Origin: Diplolepis rosae
Lineage: Eukaryota > Arthropoda > Insecta > Hymenoptera > Diplolepididae
NCBI GenBank assembly: GCA_030998225.1
Contig: JAPYXD010000459.1
Location: 992,001 to 1,056,000 of the forward strand
Length of the DNA: 64,000 nt
Direction: 5' to 3'
Part shown: in pieces, positions 44,145 to 56,200 of the stretch
How the letters are laid out: each line of letters starts with the position of its first letter
How positions within the stretch are numbered: position 1 is the stretch's first letter
Made by a program: the position numbers and the translations under genes
Notes under the pieces: model-generated
What the model saw: the letters and a program-made list of their open reading frames with translations, nothing else
Told to the model about the DNA's origin: nothing
Databases searched by the model: none

Positions 44145-45463
44145 TAGTCTAGAGTTACAAATTTTGGGTGTTTTTAAAATTCTATAAAAAAAACTAAAAA
44201 TATTTTTACCATACATTTTTTATGAGATATTTATTAATATTTTAAGAATACAAAAAAAAAATTTTTAAATTTGAAAATTGACAAAGTTACAGGCTGGTGA
44301 AGTGGCGGGGGTGAAAAAAAGAGTGCGTCCATATTGACACGATTCCAACCCTTCTGGTGATCTGAAAAAAAAAAATAAAATAGATTCTTAATGTGTAAGA
44401 ATATCGCTATCGCCTGAACTAGGGAAAAAAAAATTTCACAAAATGGTGACTGTTTGAAAAAAAAGTTTGTTTTTGCCCTGTTTTTTATAAAGTTTAAAAT
44501 TTTTTAAAAATAGTAAAAATCAAAATTTTCACATAATCCTACTTCGAACGATAGAGGGATATATAAGGAAGGTCCACGCCCAATTTCAAGTTAATCGGTT
44601 CATTAGAACTTGAGAAATCATATCAAACGTGTTGGAAAAAGTAGTTTCGAGAAAAACGCGTTTAATGATTTGAGAAAAGTTGCAGGCAGTTTTTACTCAC
44701 ATATCGTTTAATCGGCGATTCCTGCTCCATACATTGGACCTTCCTCTTGTTCAAATACAATTTTATACAAATGCAATTATTGCAAAGCAAACTTTTTAGT
44801 TTTGGCCAGCTTTTTCGGATTCTGTACCACTGTGGGCCGCCAGATTTAACGTGGCAGGACCGGTTCGCGCGCTGCATCACTAAAATAGCTATAACTCCGT
44901 AAATAATTAAAATTTTTAAAATTCCTTTGGAGGAAATATTCTTATAGGACTATTCTTTAAAAATATGGGGGAAAAATCGATTTTATAAATTAATTACACC
45001 TACAGTTTTCATTTTTCCATTCCAAAATTTTGCCTGCATATTGAAAAAACTTCAACAAAAATGTAGAAACAAAAAAATCGGAAAAAAATTAGTTCCAAAT
45101 TTTAAAAAAATTCAATTGTTTATAAAAATGTACTATATTGTCATTACAAAACAATCAACGAAATGTGTGCTATAACTTTTTTGAAAGCTTTTACTCTGTC
45201 GCGCATTTCAAGTGCAAGGGTTACATTTTTATATTCAAAACTGCTTTTACAGTGAGCTGTTAGGAAAAACATATTTTTCCCGAGTGCCAAACTTAAAAAA
45301 ATTATATCTCGAAATTTTCAAGTATCACATGGAAGAAAAAAAACGTGTCGATTATTTTCGAAGTAAGAAGGCAAAAAAAAATATTTCGTCAAAAAAAAAA
45401 TTTTGACTGTAAATCTCCCATGAAATGACCCATATATGTATATGTATGTATATATAATACACG

Positions 45464-45676
45464 GTGGCTGCTCACGAGTATCAGAAGATAATAGTAGATT
45501 GCATGAAAACTCATTTCAGGCCAACGAAAATTTATTATTTCACTGATGGTGCAGGACAAAATTTTAAGAATAAGAGTAGCGTTGCTAATCTCCAAGCCCG
45601 TGAAGATTTCGGTATCCCAGCAGAATGGCACTTCCATGGTACATCTCATACCAACGGTGTATATGATAGTATATAA
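45464..45676 (+). pseudogene. SDGA-family transposase fragment (catalytic block)
   Basis: Reads PTKIYYFTDGAGQNFKNKSS, then DFGIPAEWHFHGTSHTNGVYD, aligning by eye with FSDGAVSQYKNK and DFGINAEWHFFATSHGKGACD in the minus-strand protein at 59023-59943. Conserved D in TDGA remains; the GKGxCDGIGG block is altered to TNGVYDSI and then a stop. Dead copy. Confidence 0.7.
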
Positions 45677-45849
45677 GTGAATATAAAGAGTTAACCAGCA
45701 CGTTCAAGCCTACAATGTTCTCCGAAACATCACATACTTATTCCCCAAGCTTTGTTCCACTGTGCAAAAAGTAACGGTAAGGAAACCGAAATTTTGTTAA
45801 ATAGCAAAGAATAGTATATTACGTGCTTAGGCGCACAATGAGGGTTATT

Positions 45850-45960
45850 GCGTGACGAACGACAATGCTCGCAGGAGATCGAAGTCGAGACAAAGCCGAG
45901 ACTTACCCGAGACAAAGCCGAGACGCGACCAGTCCTGCGAACATTGTCGCGAGTCTCGTA
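45850..45960. repeat. Hairpin with internal 17-bp duplication
   Basis: GACAATGCTCGCAGGA (45860-45875) and TCCTGCGAACATTGTC (45932-45947) are inverted. Between them CGAGACAAAGCCGAGAC occurs twice. It lies between the two surviving transposase fragments and is probably part of a later insertion. Confidence 0.6.
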
Positions 45961-46383
45961 ATTTCCCGAATTGTGTGCATTGGCACGTATTCTATTTTAT
46001 GTGACTTCGGTGCGGATACGAGTTTTTATGTGTACACTCGAATCTAATTTAGTATTGTAGTTGTTTGCGGCGCTAGTCATTACACTTGATATTTCGCGAC
46101 TAGTCTTAGCCATTTTGATTTTGTCAATCTTGTATAGTAGTAGCTTGTTGTAATAGAGCATGCGCAGTTCAAATGTACAAGGCTTTGTCAGTAGGGTGCT
46201 AACGCTGTATGAAGAAGAAGAAGAATAAAAAGAAGATTCTGCTCCGCTGTAAGACTATATGCGCATGCGCAGTTCAATTTTTACATTATATTCCTCTGTA
46301 ACGGAAAAACGAGTTTCCGCGCCGGAGGCACATAAAATCATACATTAGCCACCGAGTTACTGAAAGCTAGATTTATTAAAGTT

Positions 46384-46600
46384 GTCACGATACCAGGTAT
46401 GTACATTACAGTACCACACTTTCATTCCTACTCGAAATGGAAAACTTCAACTCAAGAAATTTTCATCATCTGAACAGCACGGCATCTTCTCGACGGGAAA
46501 GAAACAGAAACTGCGAAAGAAGCCCGTGAAGAAAACAACTGTTGAAACTCGCAAAAATATGGAGCAGGAAGACAAATATTCACACAAAGACGAAAACTAA
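46384..46600 (+). pseudogene. SDGA-family transposase C-terminal fragment
   Basis: YQVCTLQYHTFIPTRNGKLQ then LKKFSSSEQHGIFSTGKKQK resembles the C-terminus of the 59023 protein (SFHCYQPLENKLLCRIFSAH). A basic tail KKPVKKTTVETRKN follows before the stop. Separated from the catalytic fragment by about 700 bp of insertion and decay. Confidence 0.55.
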
Positions 46601-46620
46601 TTGTAACTTCAAGAAGTTGT

Positions 46621-48181
46621 CCAGATTAAAACAATATTAATAGACCCAAATAAGTCACCCGGATAAAGAGAAAGATCACTTTGATATACACTCAACAGAT
46701 TTCAATTCAATAGATTTAATTTTTAAAGCATATTCCCATTTCATTTTACACTGACTGTAATGCAGGCACTGCAATTCAACAATAACAGTTTCAATCCTAC
46801 AAACGCAGAGAGCTTTCTAGTATAGTCTAGCATTCTAGTAGTATATAATCTTATTTAACTAAAAAAACTAGCGCAAAAAGGTTCCACAAAGTTCCCCGAT
46901 GTGAGCACTCTAGCGAAGATCGCGTGCCTCCCACCCTATCGTGGCATCTGGATACTTATTGTGTAATTACTCAAAGACGAATTGAAATGCGACTCTGGAA
47001 ATTAGGAGTCTTATAGAGAAAAACGTCAGCTTTGTTTCTAAACTCTTTTCAAAAAATTAAAAGTGTTAAAATTTAAAGATAAGTTAAATTTATTTTGGAT
47101 TTTCATAAATGAAGATGAAATTTGAATTTTTTCAAAAATTGTTATGACTCTCTGAAAATTGGTCATATCGAAAACATTTCGAGTGGAGTTTTCTTTCACG
47201 CATCAGGAAAATAGTTGCAAGCGTTTGAAGGTAAGACTTTGCATCAAAAGCCCAAAAAATGATCCCCTCCACTCAAATAAATATTTGTTGAAATGAATTA
47301 ATCTTTCGTTTAAGAAGTACCGTCCAATAGGTCCACTAGTTAGACAAATATTTATTTTTGAGTGGGTAGACTACAGAAATTGTGCCCCATATATATACCG
47401 CGAAGCACGGAAGGCTTAATGAGACCAACTTCAAAGCAAAATGTTAATTTTATAAGATTATATTGCAAAAAACATCAAATATCAAACCTTTTAAAAAATA
47501 TTAAAAGTGTAAATGAATATATTTATAAAAATATATAATATTTTAGTCTTATTTCGATTATATCGTGTGTTACGTCGTAACATTTTCTTAATAGCATGCC
47601 TGCACAAATATCTTTAAATAACAAGAGAAGTTGAATCACGAACTTTATTATTTTATAGTACAAGCTTTCTAAAGCCCAAACGCATGTTTTATCTTCATAA
47701 TTTCAAAACAGCTGTACCATCTGCTAAAGTGCCAACCCATCGGATTAACAAAATCTTTTCCCGACCTAAACTTCTTGAAGGCCCATGTGGCATCAATATT
47801 GAAATATAAAAGACAATTGCTCATTGTAAAGATGCTCTACAGGCATGAAAACTTGTCCATCATAAAATTGTCTTCGTGTCGTCTGGGTTGTAATCCTAGG
47901 CCTTTTATTATTCTAATAATATATCGACGCCGTACTTAAGCACCTACTGTCGGGCCTTCATAAACCGTCCTTCAGAAAGAACCTTTGCTACCGCCTACAC
48001 CCCCCTCCTTGAAAAATCTTCTTCAATGCAAGGTCAATAATTTTCCCACCTTTGCATTTCCAAAATTTGGTTCCCTCACCCTCATGCTTCGCATCCTTCA
48101 ACTTGTCAGAAACAAATCAGTCTTCAACTAACACACCTCGTCAATAGAAATTAGAATCACGAAAATTATATCTTGTCGTTT
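46621..48181. other. Intergenic, nothing certain
   Basis: No gene. The sequence at 47405-47515 (GCAAAATGTTAATTTTATAA, TTTTAAAAAATATTAA) is a diverged relative of the arm of the fold-back at 55605. ACTCAAATAAATATTTGTT (47272) and AACAAATATT-type words at 47345 form a small inverted pair. Confidence 0.35.
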
Positions 48182-48580
48182 TACACGGAGAAAAATGGAG
48201 GGTCAGCCTGAATATCTATAGGGTCAGGTCGACCAAATATGATGATCGACTATAGGACAGCCTTCTAGATAATCAAACTGATCATCTGTAGAGGGTCAGA
48301 AAAAAATAATTGATTTGATCATTGTAGAAGGTCGATTTGATCATCCTTGAGGGTCGAAATGAAAAATAAAACAAGATATTCAACTTGATCATCCCAGAGG
48401 ATCGATTTGATTATCTTGATAGTGTGACTGTTTCTCTGTGGTAATCAAGCTGATCATAAATCGAAAATCTCCCTGATTATGTCCATAAAATTATGGAAGG
48501 ACTATTTGATAATCTAGAGGGTCGGTCTGACTCTCAAAATTTTGATTCTCTAACTTCGGCCCTCCGTTTTTCTCCGTGTA
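48182..48580. mobile_element. MITE with ACACGGAGAAAAA ends and TGATCATC repeats
   Basis: Ends TACACGGAGAAAAATGGAGG and CCTCCGTTTTTCTCCGTGTA are a near-perfect 20-bp inverted repeat. The interior repeats TTGATCATC, GAGGGTCGA and related words many times. Non-coding. Confidence 0.85.
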
Positions 48581-48904
48581 GCCACACGTGTGACTTCAGT
48601 TTAATCAATAAATATATTTTGCCGTTATTGCAATTGTCGTCACTTATTTCAAGTATTATTAAATCGCCTTTAGTGATACAAAACTTACGTTAAACTAAGC
48701 GTGAGACAAAACATCGTGTACTTTGAATGCACTGCCGGTTGCAGTTGATTACTCGAACGTGGTCGCTCATATCTACGGGCGAAGACTGACCGCATACGAA
48801 ATAAAGCAATCATAGATTTTTAACTATTGTTATAATCGAGTTTATATTTTTCAGAAAGCTTCTTTCTTCCTTTTTAAATAACTTTCCCACTGTAATTATT
48901 TGCT
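48581..48904. other. Intergenic, nothing recognised
   Basis: No gene or repeat end recognised. Confidence 0.4.
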
Positions 48905-49225
48905 TGATGAAAATTTGCTTGACCACCCGAGCATTAGAAAATATCATAGTGCAGTTTTTTCAACGTGGTATAAAACAATTAACTTTTCCTTAAATGAATG
49001 TTTCAACTTTTCGCTCATTGAGTTGATAAAAGGTCATCACAACCCATTATTTCTAAAAATTTCATAGAGTAATTCCCAAAATTGAGTAATTAAGCACGAG
49101 TTGAAGTCCAAAATTAAATTAAATTTTGTTTGAAAAAAAATCAGTTCTTTATTTACTTCAAAATCTGTAAGAGCTACAACTGTTTTATGAGGAGAAAAAG
49201 ATGAACAATCAAATTCTCTACTTGA
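48905..49225 (+). repeat. Direct duplication, unit 1
   Basis: Shares AGAAAATATCAT, ATTCCC-AAATTGAGTAATT, TTATTTACTTCAAAATCT and AACTACAACT-like blocks in the same order with 49915-50240. Identity is moderate by eye (about three quarters). Confidence 0.6.
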
Positions 49226-49914
49226 GTAAATGTTTTAAAAATGTTAAACTACAGTAAATGAAAAATTATTGAATTTTAAGACATTTAGCACTGCAGTTGA
49301 TGTCACTCCCTGCGATTTTTTTCGCACGGTACTTACTATATGTGCACGCTTCTCATATCACCTTATCTCAAGCAGAGTTCTATTTATTCCATTTATTTTT
49401 TGCGTTAAATCAGTCGGTGATCGCATTTGTCATTCGTATAAACCAATCTATTCAATATTGCTGTCGCTGCCTTCAAGTGTCAAAAGAGTTCGTACTTTTT
49501 CCATTCACATAAATATATACCTAACTATTTATTTTGTTTCCTTTAGTGGGTAGATACACTATTCATAATTTTCAAATCTATATTTTATTGCTATATATTT
49601 ATAAGATTCGCGAAATTCGGTTCTAGTGGTGTACAAAGATGTGAGATTTGGTTATTTCTCGGTACAGTTTGATTCTTTAGAAAACAAATTTTAAAGCAAA
49701 TTTCTCATGTATTCTTTTATTGCATGAAATATTATGTTGTAATTTTGTCTTTTCTTAAATGTAAATATAAAACCCCGTGCAAAAATGCCCTAATATCTTG
49801 CCCTATATAAAATAGGGATTTAACACATGACCCTTGTCAGAATTTCTAGTTTCTTGATTTGAATATAATATATAATGTGGCAATTATCGGGCTATATAAT
49901 GAGAATCGACCACA
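49226..49914. other. Intergenic between the duplicated units
   Basis: Two overlapping ORFs (49269-49553) are T-rich and unrecognised. No repeat termini seen. Confidence 0.35.
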
Positions 49915-50240
49915 TTTGCTCTAAATTCGCTCAACTTCCTGAGCGATAGAAAATATCATTGTGTAGTCTTTTCGACGTGATTAAAAGCAATTATTAAGTT
50001 TTTTTATAATAAATATTTCAACTTCATGTTTATGCAGTTGATTAAAGGACATACAATGCGTAATATCTGAATATTTCATTGAGAAATTCCCAGAATTGAG
50101 TAATTGAGCGTTAGTTAAAGTAAAAAGAGATTTAATTTCGTTTAAAAAAAAAATTATTTTTTTATTTATTTCAAAATCTATAAAAACTACAACTTTTTTA
50201 TTGAAGGAAAAAATATGCGCAATTAAATTTCCTACTTGAA
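49915..50240 (+). repeat. Direct duplication, unit 2
   Basis: Second unit, offset about 1,010 bp from unit 1. It is followed at 50250-50400 by a diverged partial copy of the ATTCTCATC family (GGCTAACGAACTCGTCCTTT). Confidence 0.6.
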
Positions 50241-50402
50241 TCTATGGAAAAAGTTAGATTCATTCGGCACTCTGTTATTTTGACAGTTACGGTTTACCTC
50301 ATCAAACTCTAAAAATATCCTAACTTTCCGAAATTCAAGCGGATATGTTTGGCTAACGAACTCGTCCTTTCTTTTTGAACAGTGATGTAGTAATAAGTTT
50401 CC

Positions 50403-53400
50403 TTTTAGGTAGTTTTCATCCACGAAAATTAGACCTCAGGCAAAAATAGATAATTTTGCTTTCAAGAATAGCAATATTATTATTGAAGGGCTATTTTGAA
50501 ACAGAAAAGATTATTTTATATGAAAAAATCTGCCCGCTTCGCGGGCTAATTCTCGTCGCGCGCAGCTCGCTTCGCTCGCAAGTTTGAGCGCGCCTAGGGC
50601 ACGCGATTCGATCGTCGCGCTTCGCGCTCCGTTCTTTCTGGACCTCGCGCTTCGCGCTCGGTCTTGTGCTCTTCGCATATATTTAAGTTTATTTCTTATA
50701 ATTTGATACTGAAGCTCAAACCAATTTTATAATAATATTACAGATGATGTGAATTACACATTTTCTCAAAGTCACTCTATTTCTTTTTGAATTTAAGTGA
50801 AACAGTTGATTCAATTTACTTAAGGCTCTATCAGCCTTAAGGAACACATTCTCATCATGGCGCTAGATTTTCTGTATACATTTCAGTAACTTTTTAATAA
50901 ATTACATGATTAAAATAATTCATTTTCTTCCAAATCTCTTAAAAAGAAAAAACAATCGTAGATTTTATTTAAGGAAACGATTTTGCAGAATAACGCTTAT
51001 TTCGTATCTCATATATTTTGGTGAAAAAAATCGAATTTTTTTAATATTAAAAATCAAAACATAAAATATACATCCTGTCCCGAAATGTCTTAATGAGAAT
51101 TTGTAGACCTCATTTAGGAAAACAATTTTCCATCTAAACGTTTTTTTTTATCTCACATATTTTGTCTAAAAAATGGAATTTTAGAATTTTAATCGTATTT
51201 TTTGGAATTGAAACGAAAAATATATCTTTTATCAAAAAATGTGTAAGACAAAATTTGTAGATCTTTTTGAAACGAACAACTTTGTATTCTTACGTTTTTT
51301 TGGCATTTCGAATATTATTGTTAAAAAATTGAATTTTGGATTTTCAATAGTTTTTTTTTTAATTAAAAAGAAAAATATGCATCTTATGAAAAAATGTTAC
51401 AATTCAAATTTGTAGGTCTTTATGTATTCAATAATATTGTATCATAACGTTTTTTCGTATCTCGTATAATTTAACTGGAAAATGGAATTTTGATATTGAC
51501 TTTTTTCGAATTTGAATATGCTGTAACATTTCTAATTTTGATTTAATCAAAAAATGTTGTTAGGATAATTTGTAGAGATTTATGTGCACTATCAAAAACC
51601 AGTATTGAAATTTATGATTTTTTCAAAAAATTATTTTCAAAAACACAAAAGTAGTGCCCCATCCCTCAATTTTGATTGGATGTGGCTGGTTAACGAACTT
51701 GTCCTTACTTTTTCGGCTCCGATAAATGTACCAAAGCTCAATTCAATCTGATAATTCTATCGAGAGTTATGCCGCACACGACCTACAGACAGACTTTATC
51801 GGAGCCGAAAAAGTAAGGACAAGTTCGTTAACCAGCGACATCCAATCAAAATTGAGGGATTGAGCACTACTTTTGTGTTTTTGAAAATAATTTTTTGAAA
51901 AAATAAAAAATTTCAATACTGGTTTTTGATAGTGCTCATAAATCTCTACAAATTATCCTGATAAAATTTTTTGATTAAATCAAAATTAGAAATGTTACAG
52001 CATATTCAAATTCGAAAAAAGTCAATATCAAAATTCCATTTTCCAGTTAAATTATACGAGATACGAAAAAACGTTATGATACAATATTATTGAATACATA
52101 AAGACCTACAAATTTGAATTGTAACATTTTTTCATAAGATGCATATTTTTCTTATTAATTTAAAAAAATACCAATGAAAATCCAAAATTCAATTTTTTAA
52201 CAATTATATGTGAAATACGAAAAAAACGTAAGAATACAAAGTTGTTCGTTTCAAAAAGATCTACAAATTTTGTCTCACACAGTTTCTGATAAAAGATATA
52301 TTTTTCGTTTCAATTCCAAAAAATACGATTAAAATTCAAAAATTCCATTTTTTAGACAAAATATGTGAGATACAGAAAAAACTTTTAGATAAAAAATTGT
52401 TTGGCTAAATAAGGTCTACACATTCTTATCGAGAAATTTCTCGACAGGATGTATATTTTAATTTTTTGATTTTTAATATTGAAAAAATTCGATTTTTTTC
52501 ACCAAAATATGTGAGATACGAAATAAGCCTTTTTCTGCAAAATCGTTTCCTTAAATAAAGTCTACGATTGTTTTTCCTTTTTAAGATATTTGGAAGAAAA
52601 TAAATTTATCAATAATCATGTAATTTATTAAAAAGTTACAAAAATGCATACAGAAAATCGAGCGCGAAGCGCGAGTGTCATGATGAGAATGTGTTCCTTA
52701 AGGCCGATAGAGCCTTAAGTAAATTGAATTTCCTGTCTCACTTAAATTCAAAAAGAAATTGAGTGACTTTGAGAAAATGTGTAATTCACATCATCTGTAA
52801 TATTATTATAAAATTGGTTTGAGCTTCAGTATTAAATTATAAGAAATAAACTTAAATGTATGCGAAGAGCACAAGACCGAGCGCGAAGCGCGAGGTCCAG
52901 GAAGAACGGAGCGCGAAGCGTGACGATCAAATCGCGCGCCCTAGGCGCGCTCAAACTTGCGAGCGAAGCGAGCTGCGCGCGATGAGAATGTGCCCGCAAA
53001 GCGGACAGATTTTTTTATTATCGCTTCTTACCAAATTTTAAAAAATTATGCGATTCTAATAAATCATGAATCATTTTTTCAGAGAAAAGATTTCCCACAA
53101 CTTCACCGTTTCTGATTTTTAAATATAAATTCTTTAATGGCTGAAACCATTGAAACAACATTTTCCAAAATGAAATTTTTATAAACAAATTGCTGAATTT
53201 GATAATAATTTATTTATTTTCGAAAATTGGAAATGGTTAAGTTGTAGGGAATCTTTTTCTTGAAAAAGTGATTTGTAATTTATTAAAATTGCATGATTTT
53301 TTAAAATTTGGTAAGAAGCAATAATGAAAAAAGTTGGGGTGAAAATAAATTTTATTAATAAAATTATTTTTTTGTATTTAAAATTTTTGCATGGAAATTA

Positions 53401-53505
53401 ATCTTTCCTCTTCCAAAATAGCCCTTCAATAATAATATTGCTATTCTTGAAAGCAAAATTATCTATTTTTGCCTGAGGTCTAATTTTTGTGGATCAACTA
53501 CCTAA
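50403..53505. repeat. Palindrome of about 3.1 kb (ATTCTCATC repeat family)
   Basis: Left arm 50403-51730 and right arm 51793-53505 are inverted copies with about 60 bp at the centre. Landmarks pair from outside inward: GTAGTTTTCATCCACGAAAA / TTTTTGTGGATCAACTAC; CGCGCTTCGCGCTCGGTCTT / AAGACCGAGCGCGAAGCGCG; hairpins 50819-50841 / 52697-52719; CTTGTCCTTACTTTTTCGGC / GCCGAAAAAGTAAGGACAAG next to the centre. About 370 bp (53010-53385) is present only in the right arm. No transposase. Short ORFs within it (e.g. 52856) are repeat-derived. Confidence 0.85.
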
Positions 53506-53665
53506 AGTTGTCGTGTCGTCAGACACAAACTACTAAGACAACGCATATGACAACAGGCAGACACACGGAGAAACTTGTTATATCAATATATATTTGATTT
53601 TATAATGATTATTCTAAAAAATATTAGGAATCTAGGGAAGAACGAGGGGCAATGATAATTATTGC
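53506..53665. other. Short spacer
   Basis: Contains one ACACGGAGAAAC word (53572) like MITE ends elsewhere, unpaired. Confidence 0.35.
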
Positions 53666-53830
53666 TATAGCCGACTGGAAATTTTTTGCAGTAAAAATAC
53701 CAAAGATTCGAAAAATTATATGAAACTTTAGTATAGGTTATAGTAAAGTTTGATGTAATCTATAGTAAATTATCATATAGTTCATCTAAAATTCAGTATT
53801 TCGCTGCGAAAAAATTCTCACTATGTCACG
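53666..53830. mobile_element. Short MITE with GTCATAGTG-type ends, copy 2
   Basis: Interior GAAACTTTAGTATAGGTTAT and AAATTATCATATAGTTCAT, right end TGCGAAAAAATTCTCACTAT, match the element at 1715-1877. The left end is decayed. Confidence 0.55.
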
Positions 53831-54340
53831 TTTTTCCGTATATTGAAATGTAATTTTTTCTATAACTCAAGGTGACTCAAAATCTCGAGATTCAATGAAA
53901 ATTTGTAAAGTCAAATTTCACATAAAAATCAACTTTCCGCGCGCAAAAAGATACCGACAAGGCTTACTTTCGGTATACGGCGGACAAAAGAATTGTTCTG
54001 TGCACACTGAGAGAAATTGACATTAGTAAGATTGACTGAAAATTGTCGGCAAAGTCTTATGCATTAAAAGCAACTGCAGTTTTCGATTACTTTGAAGAAT
54101 TTGTTAGTTAATTCAACATAAATTGCCAGTTTAGTTGCATTAACTGCCTTTTTAGTTGTATTTCACAACTACATAATTTTTCAGTGCTTTATATTTATAG
54201 CATAAAATACATTTTTCGATGGTAAAAATTGAATATATAAACAACGTATAGTAAATACGATTGTCACATGTTTTTTTGTTATTTCAGAATGAATTTGCAA
54301 TTAAACTGACTGAAATTTGCTAACAACATTTTTTCAGTAC
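53831..54340. other. Intergenic, nothing certain
   Basis: ACACTGAGAGAAATTGACA (54005) could be the left end of another small element with TTAGTTGCATTAACTGCC-type internal repeats, but a right end was not found. Confidence 0.35.
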
Positions 54341-54801
54341 ACTGTACAAAATTTTTTGGAAATTTTTCCGAAAATAGTCGGACAGCTTAAAATACGAATG
54401 GGTCGTAAGTTTTTCCAAAGATATAGTCGGAAATATTTCCGACATAGAACTGGAAATAGTTCCTACTGTTTGGTTGGAGAAATATCCAGTTTATTAGAAA
54501 AACTTAATATATTTCATTATTTAAGTGGAAAAAGATTAAAAAAATGAACAAATTTCCGTTTTTGTGGAATAATTTCCGCTTTTCATGGGAACAATTTCTT
54601 ACAACTTAGGAGATTTGTGAAATGTTCTTACCTTTTTAATATGTTTCATAATAGTTCGGAAATAAGTCCGAAAATTCGGTCAATTTTCCTCAAATCTATG
54701 AAATATTTCCACTTTTTGTAGGTAAATCTGTGTTTCCTAAGGACTTAGGAAAAATTTCCTAATACATAGCAGGAAAATTCACCGATATTTTTTACAGTGT
54801 A
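54341..54801. mobile_element. MITE with ACACTGTA ends and GGAAATATTTCC words
   Basis: ACACTGTACAAAATTTTTTGG at the left opposes ATATTTTTTACAGTGTAG at the right. The interior repeats GGAAA/TTTCC and CGGAAAT/ATTTCCG words. The 76-codon ORF (54317) is inside it and not a gene. Confidence 0.55.
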
Positions 54802-55604
54802 GCCACAACCAAACTTTTTTATCACCTTTAAAATCGACTGAACTACTTCATTTAATATTACGATATCTTTCTCTCAGTACCGTACACTTTGTGTTTTTCT
54901 CAAATGTCCATTTAGTAAATAATTTCCGAGTAATGTTAATGTTTCGAAAATGTGATTGAAAATCTGAAGACACAGTCAGTTAGAGACCGAAAAAGTAAGT
55001 TTCTATTACAGTTTTAAACTTTTGTATCACAATTCAACTCTCTAAATGTTTCAAAATGAAAAGTGAGCAATTCTTTATTCGAGTAGCTTTGTTTTTAATC
55101 AAACGTGAGCAATATTTTCAATCTAATGATAATTTTCACTCAAAAAATTTTTAGAGTGAACATAATTTTGAAATAATTTTGAAATTTATTTTTGTATTTA
55201 TTAAATGTTTTCTCGGTAACCATTTTCTAGCGTATAGATAATTTATTCCTAAAACAAAAATTATTGTTAATCTCTCAAATTGTCATGAATTTCATTTTTT
55301 AGATTTCGAATAATAGAAAAAAAATACTTGAGCTGATTCTTAAATTATAATTTTTTTTGTCAATTGATAGTCTAAATTTTTCAAGTTTCTGGCAACGACC
55401 ATTATACTAAAAAATTAATTTAAAGATAATTAAATCGAATCAAACTACATCAACGAGATTCTGGAATCTCATCACCATCGCCACATGTAACAAGACAATA
55501 TAAAATCTTGATCGAATGCAGCATTGCTTGGTTCATGTAAGTTTATGTCACCAATAGAATTTAAAATTATGAACATTGTATTATTCTTTAAAAAATATTT
55601 AATA
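54802..55604. other. Intergenic, nothing recognised
   Basis: AT-rich, no supported feature. Confidence 0.4.
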
Positions 55605-56200
55605 CACACTACTGGTCAATGTTATTTGTTCACCTGTTGTTTCGGCTATTCATAAAGTGTCTTAATTCTCATAATAACAAGTTAACATTTTTTTCCGATG
55701 ATAGCATGAAAATTAATAAAATTTTGCATCTAATGAGCCCAAGTTCAAGGCAAAATATTAATTTTATGAAAACATAGTGCAAAAATGTCAAATTTCGATC
55801 TTTTTGAAAAATATTAATATTAATTCTACCCTGGGGTCGAACATAGTTCATAGAAGTTGAAAAAATTTTGAATAAAAATAGTAATCTATGAATCAATTTA
55901 AAAAATCCATATAATATTACTTTTTTCATAAATATCCCTAAATTTGATTAAAATATGATACACATTAATTTCAGAGTTATTGATTTTTTTCAAAAAGATT
56001 AAAATTTGACATTTTTTGCAATATATTTTTATAAAATTAACAATTTACTTTCAACTTATCCTCATTATATGCAAAGTTTTATTAACTTTCATGCTGTCAT
56101 GGGCAAAAAAATTTCAATTTGTTTTTATAAAAATTAGGACATTTCAGGAATAGCTGAAAAAGCAAGTGAACAAATGATTTCGACCGGCAATGTAGCTTTT
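55605..56200. mobile_element. Fold-back element, about 590 bp
   Basis: The left half is the inverted counterpart of the right half over most of its length: TACTGGTCAATG...TTTGTTCACCTG...GGCTATTC at the left, GAATAGCTG...CAAGTGAACAAA...GACCGGCAATGTAG at the right. Inner arms also pair (GATAGCATGAAAATTAATAA / TTATTAACTTTCATGCTGTC). Ends resemble a Tc1/mariner-type terminus but no transposase is present. The 86-codon ORF (55669) is arm sequence. Confidence 0.7.

Larger units (their letters stand above)
44145..46620 (+). mobile_element. Decayed DNA transposon of the SDGA transposase family, copy A
   Basis: Opens near GGGGGTATTCTAGTCTAGAG, followed by A/T homopolymer-rich sequence and a GC-richer patch (44820-44880), a layout like the arm of the element at 57487. 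Two recognisable stretches of the transposase lie at 45464-45676 and 46384-46600. A matching right inverted end was not found, so the limits are approximate. Confidence 0.45.

Noticed and set aside
52856..53041. 61-codon ORF rich in Arg/Lys
   Set aside because: Translation of the CGCGAAGCGCG blocks of the palindrome arm.
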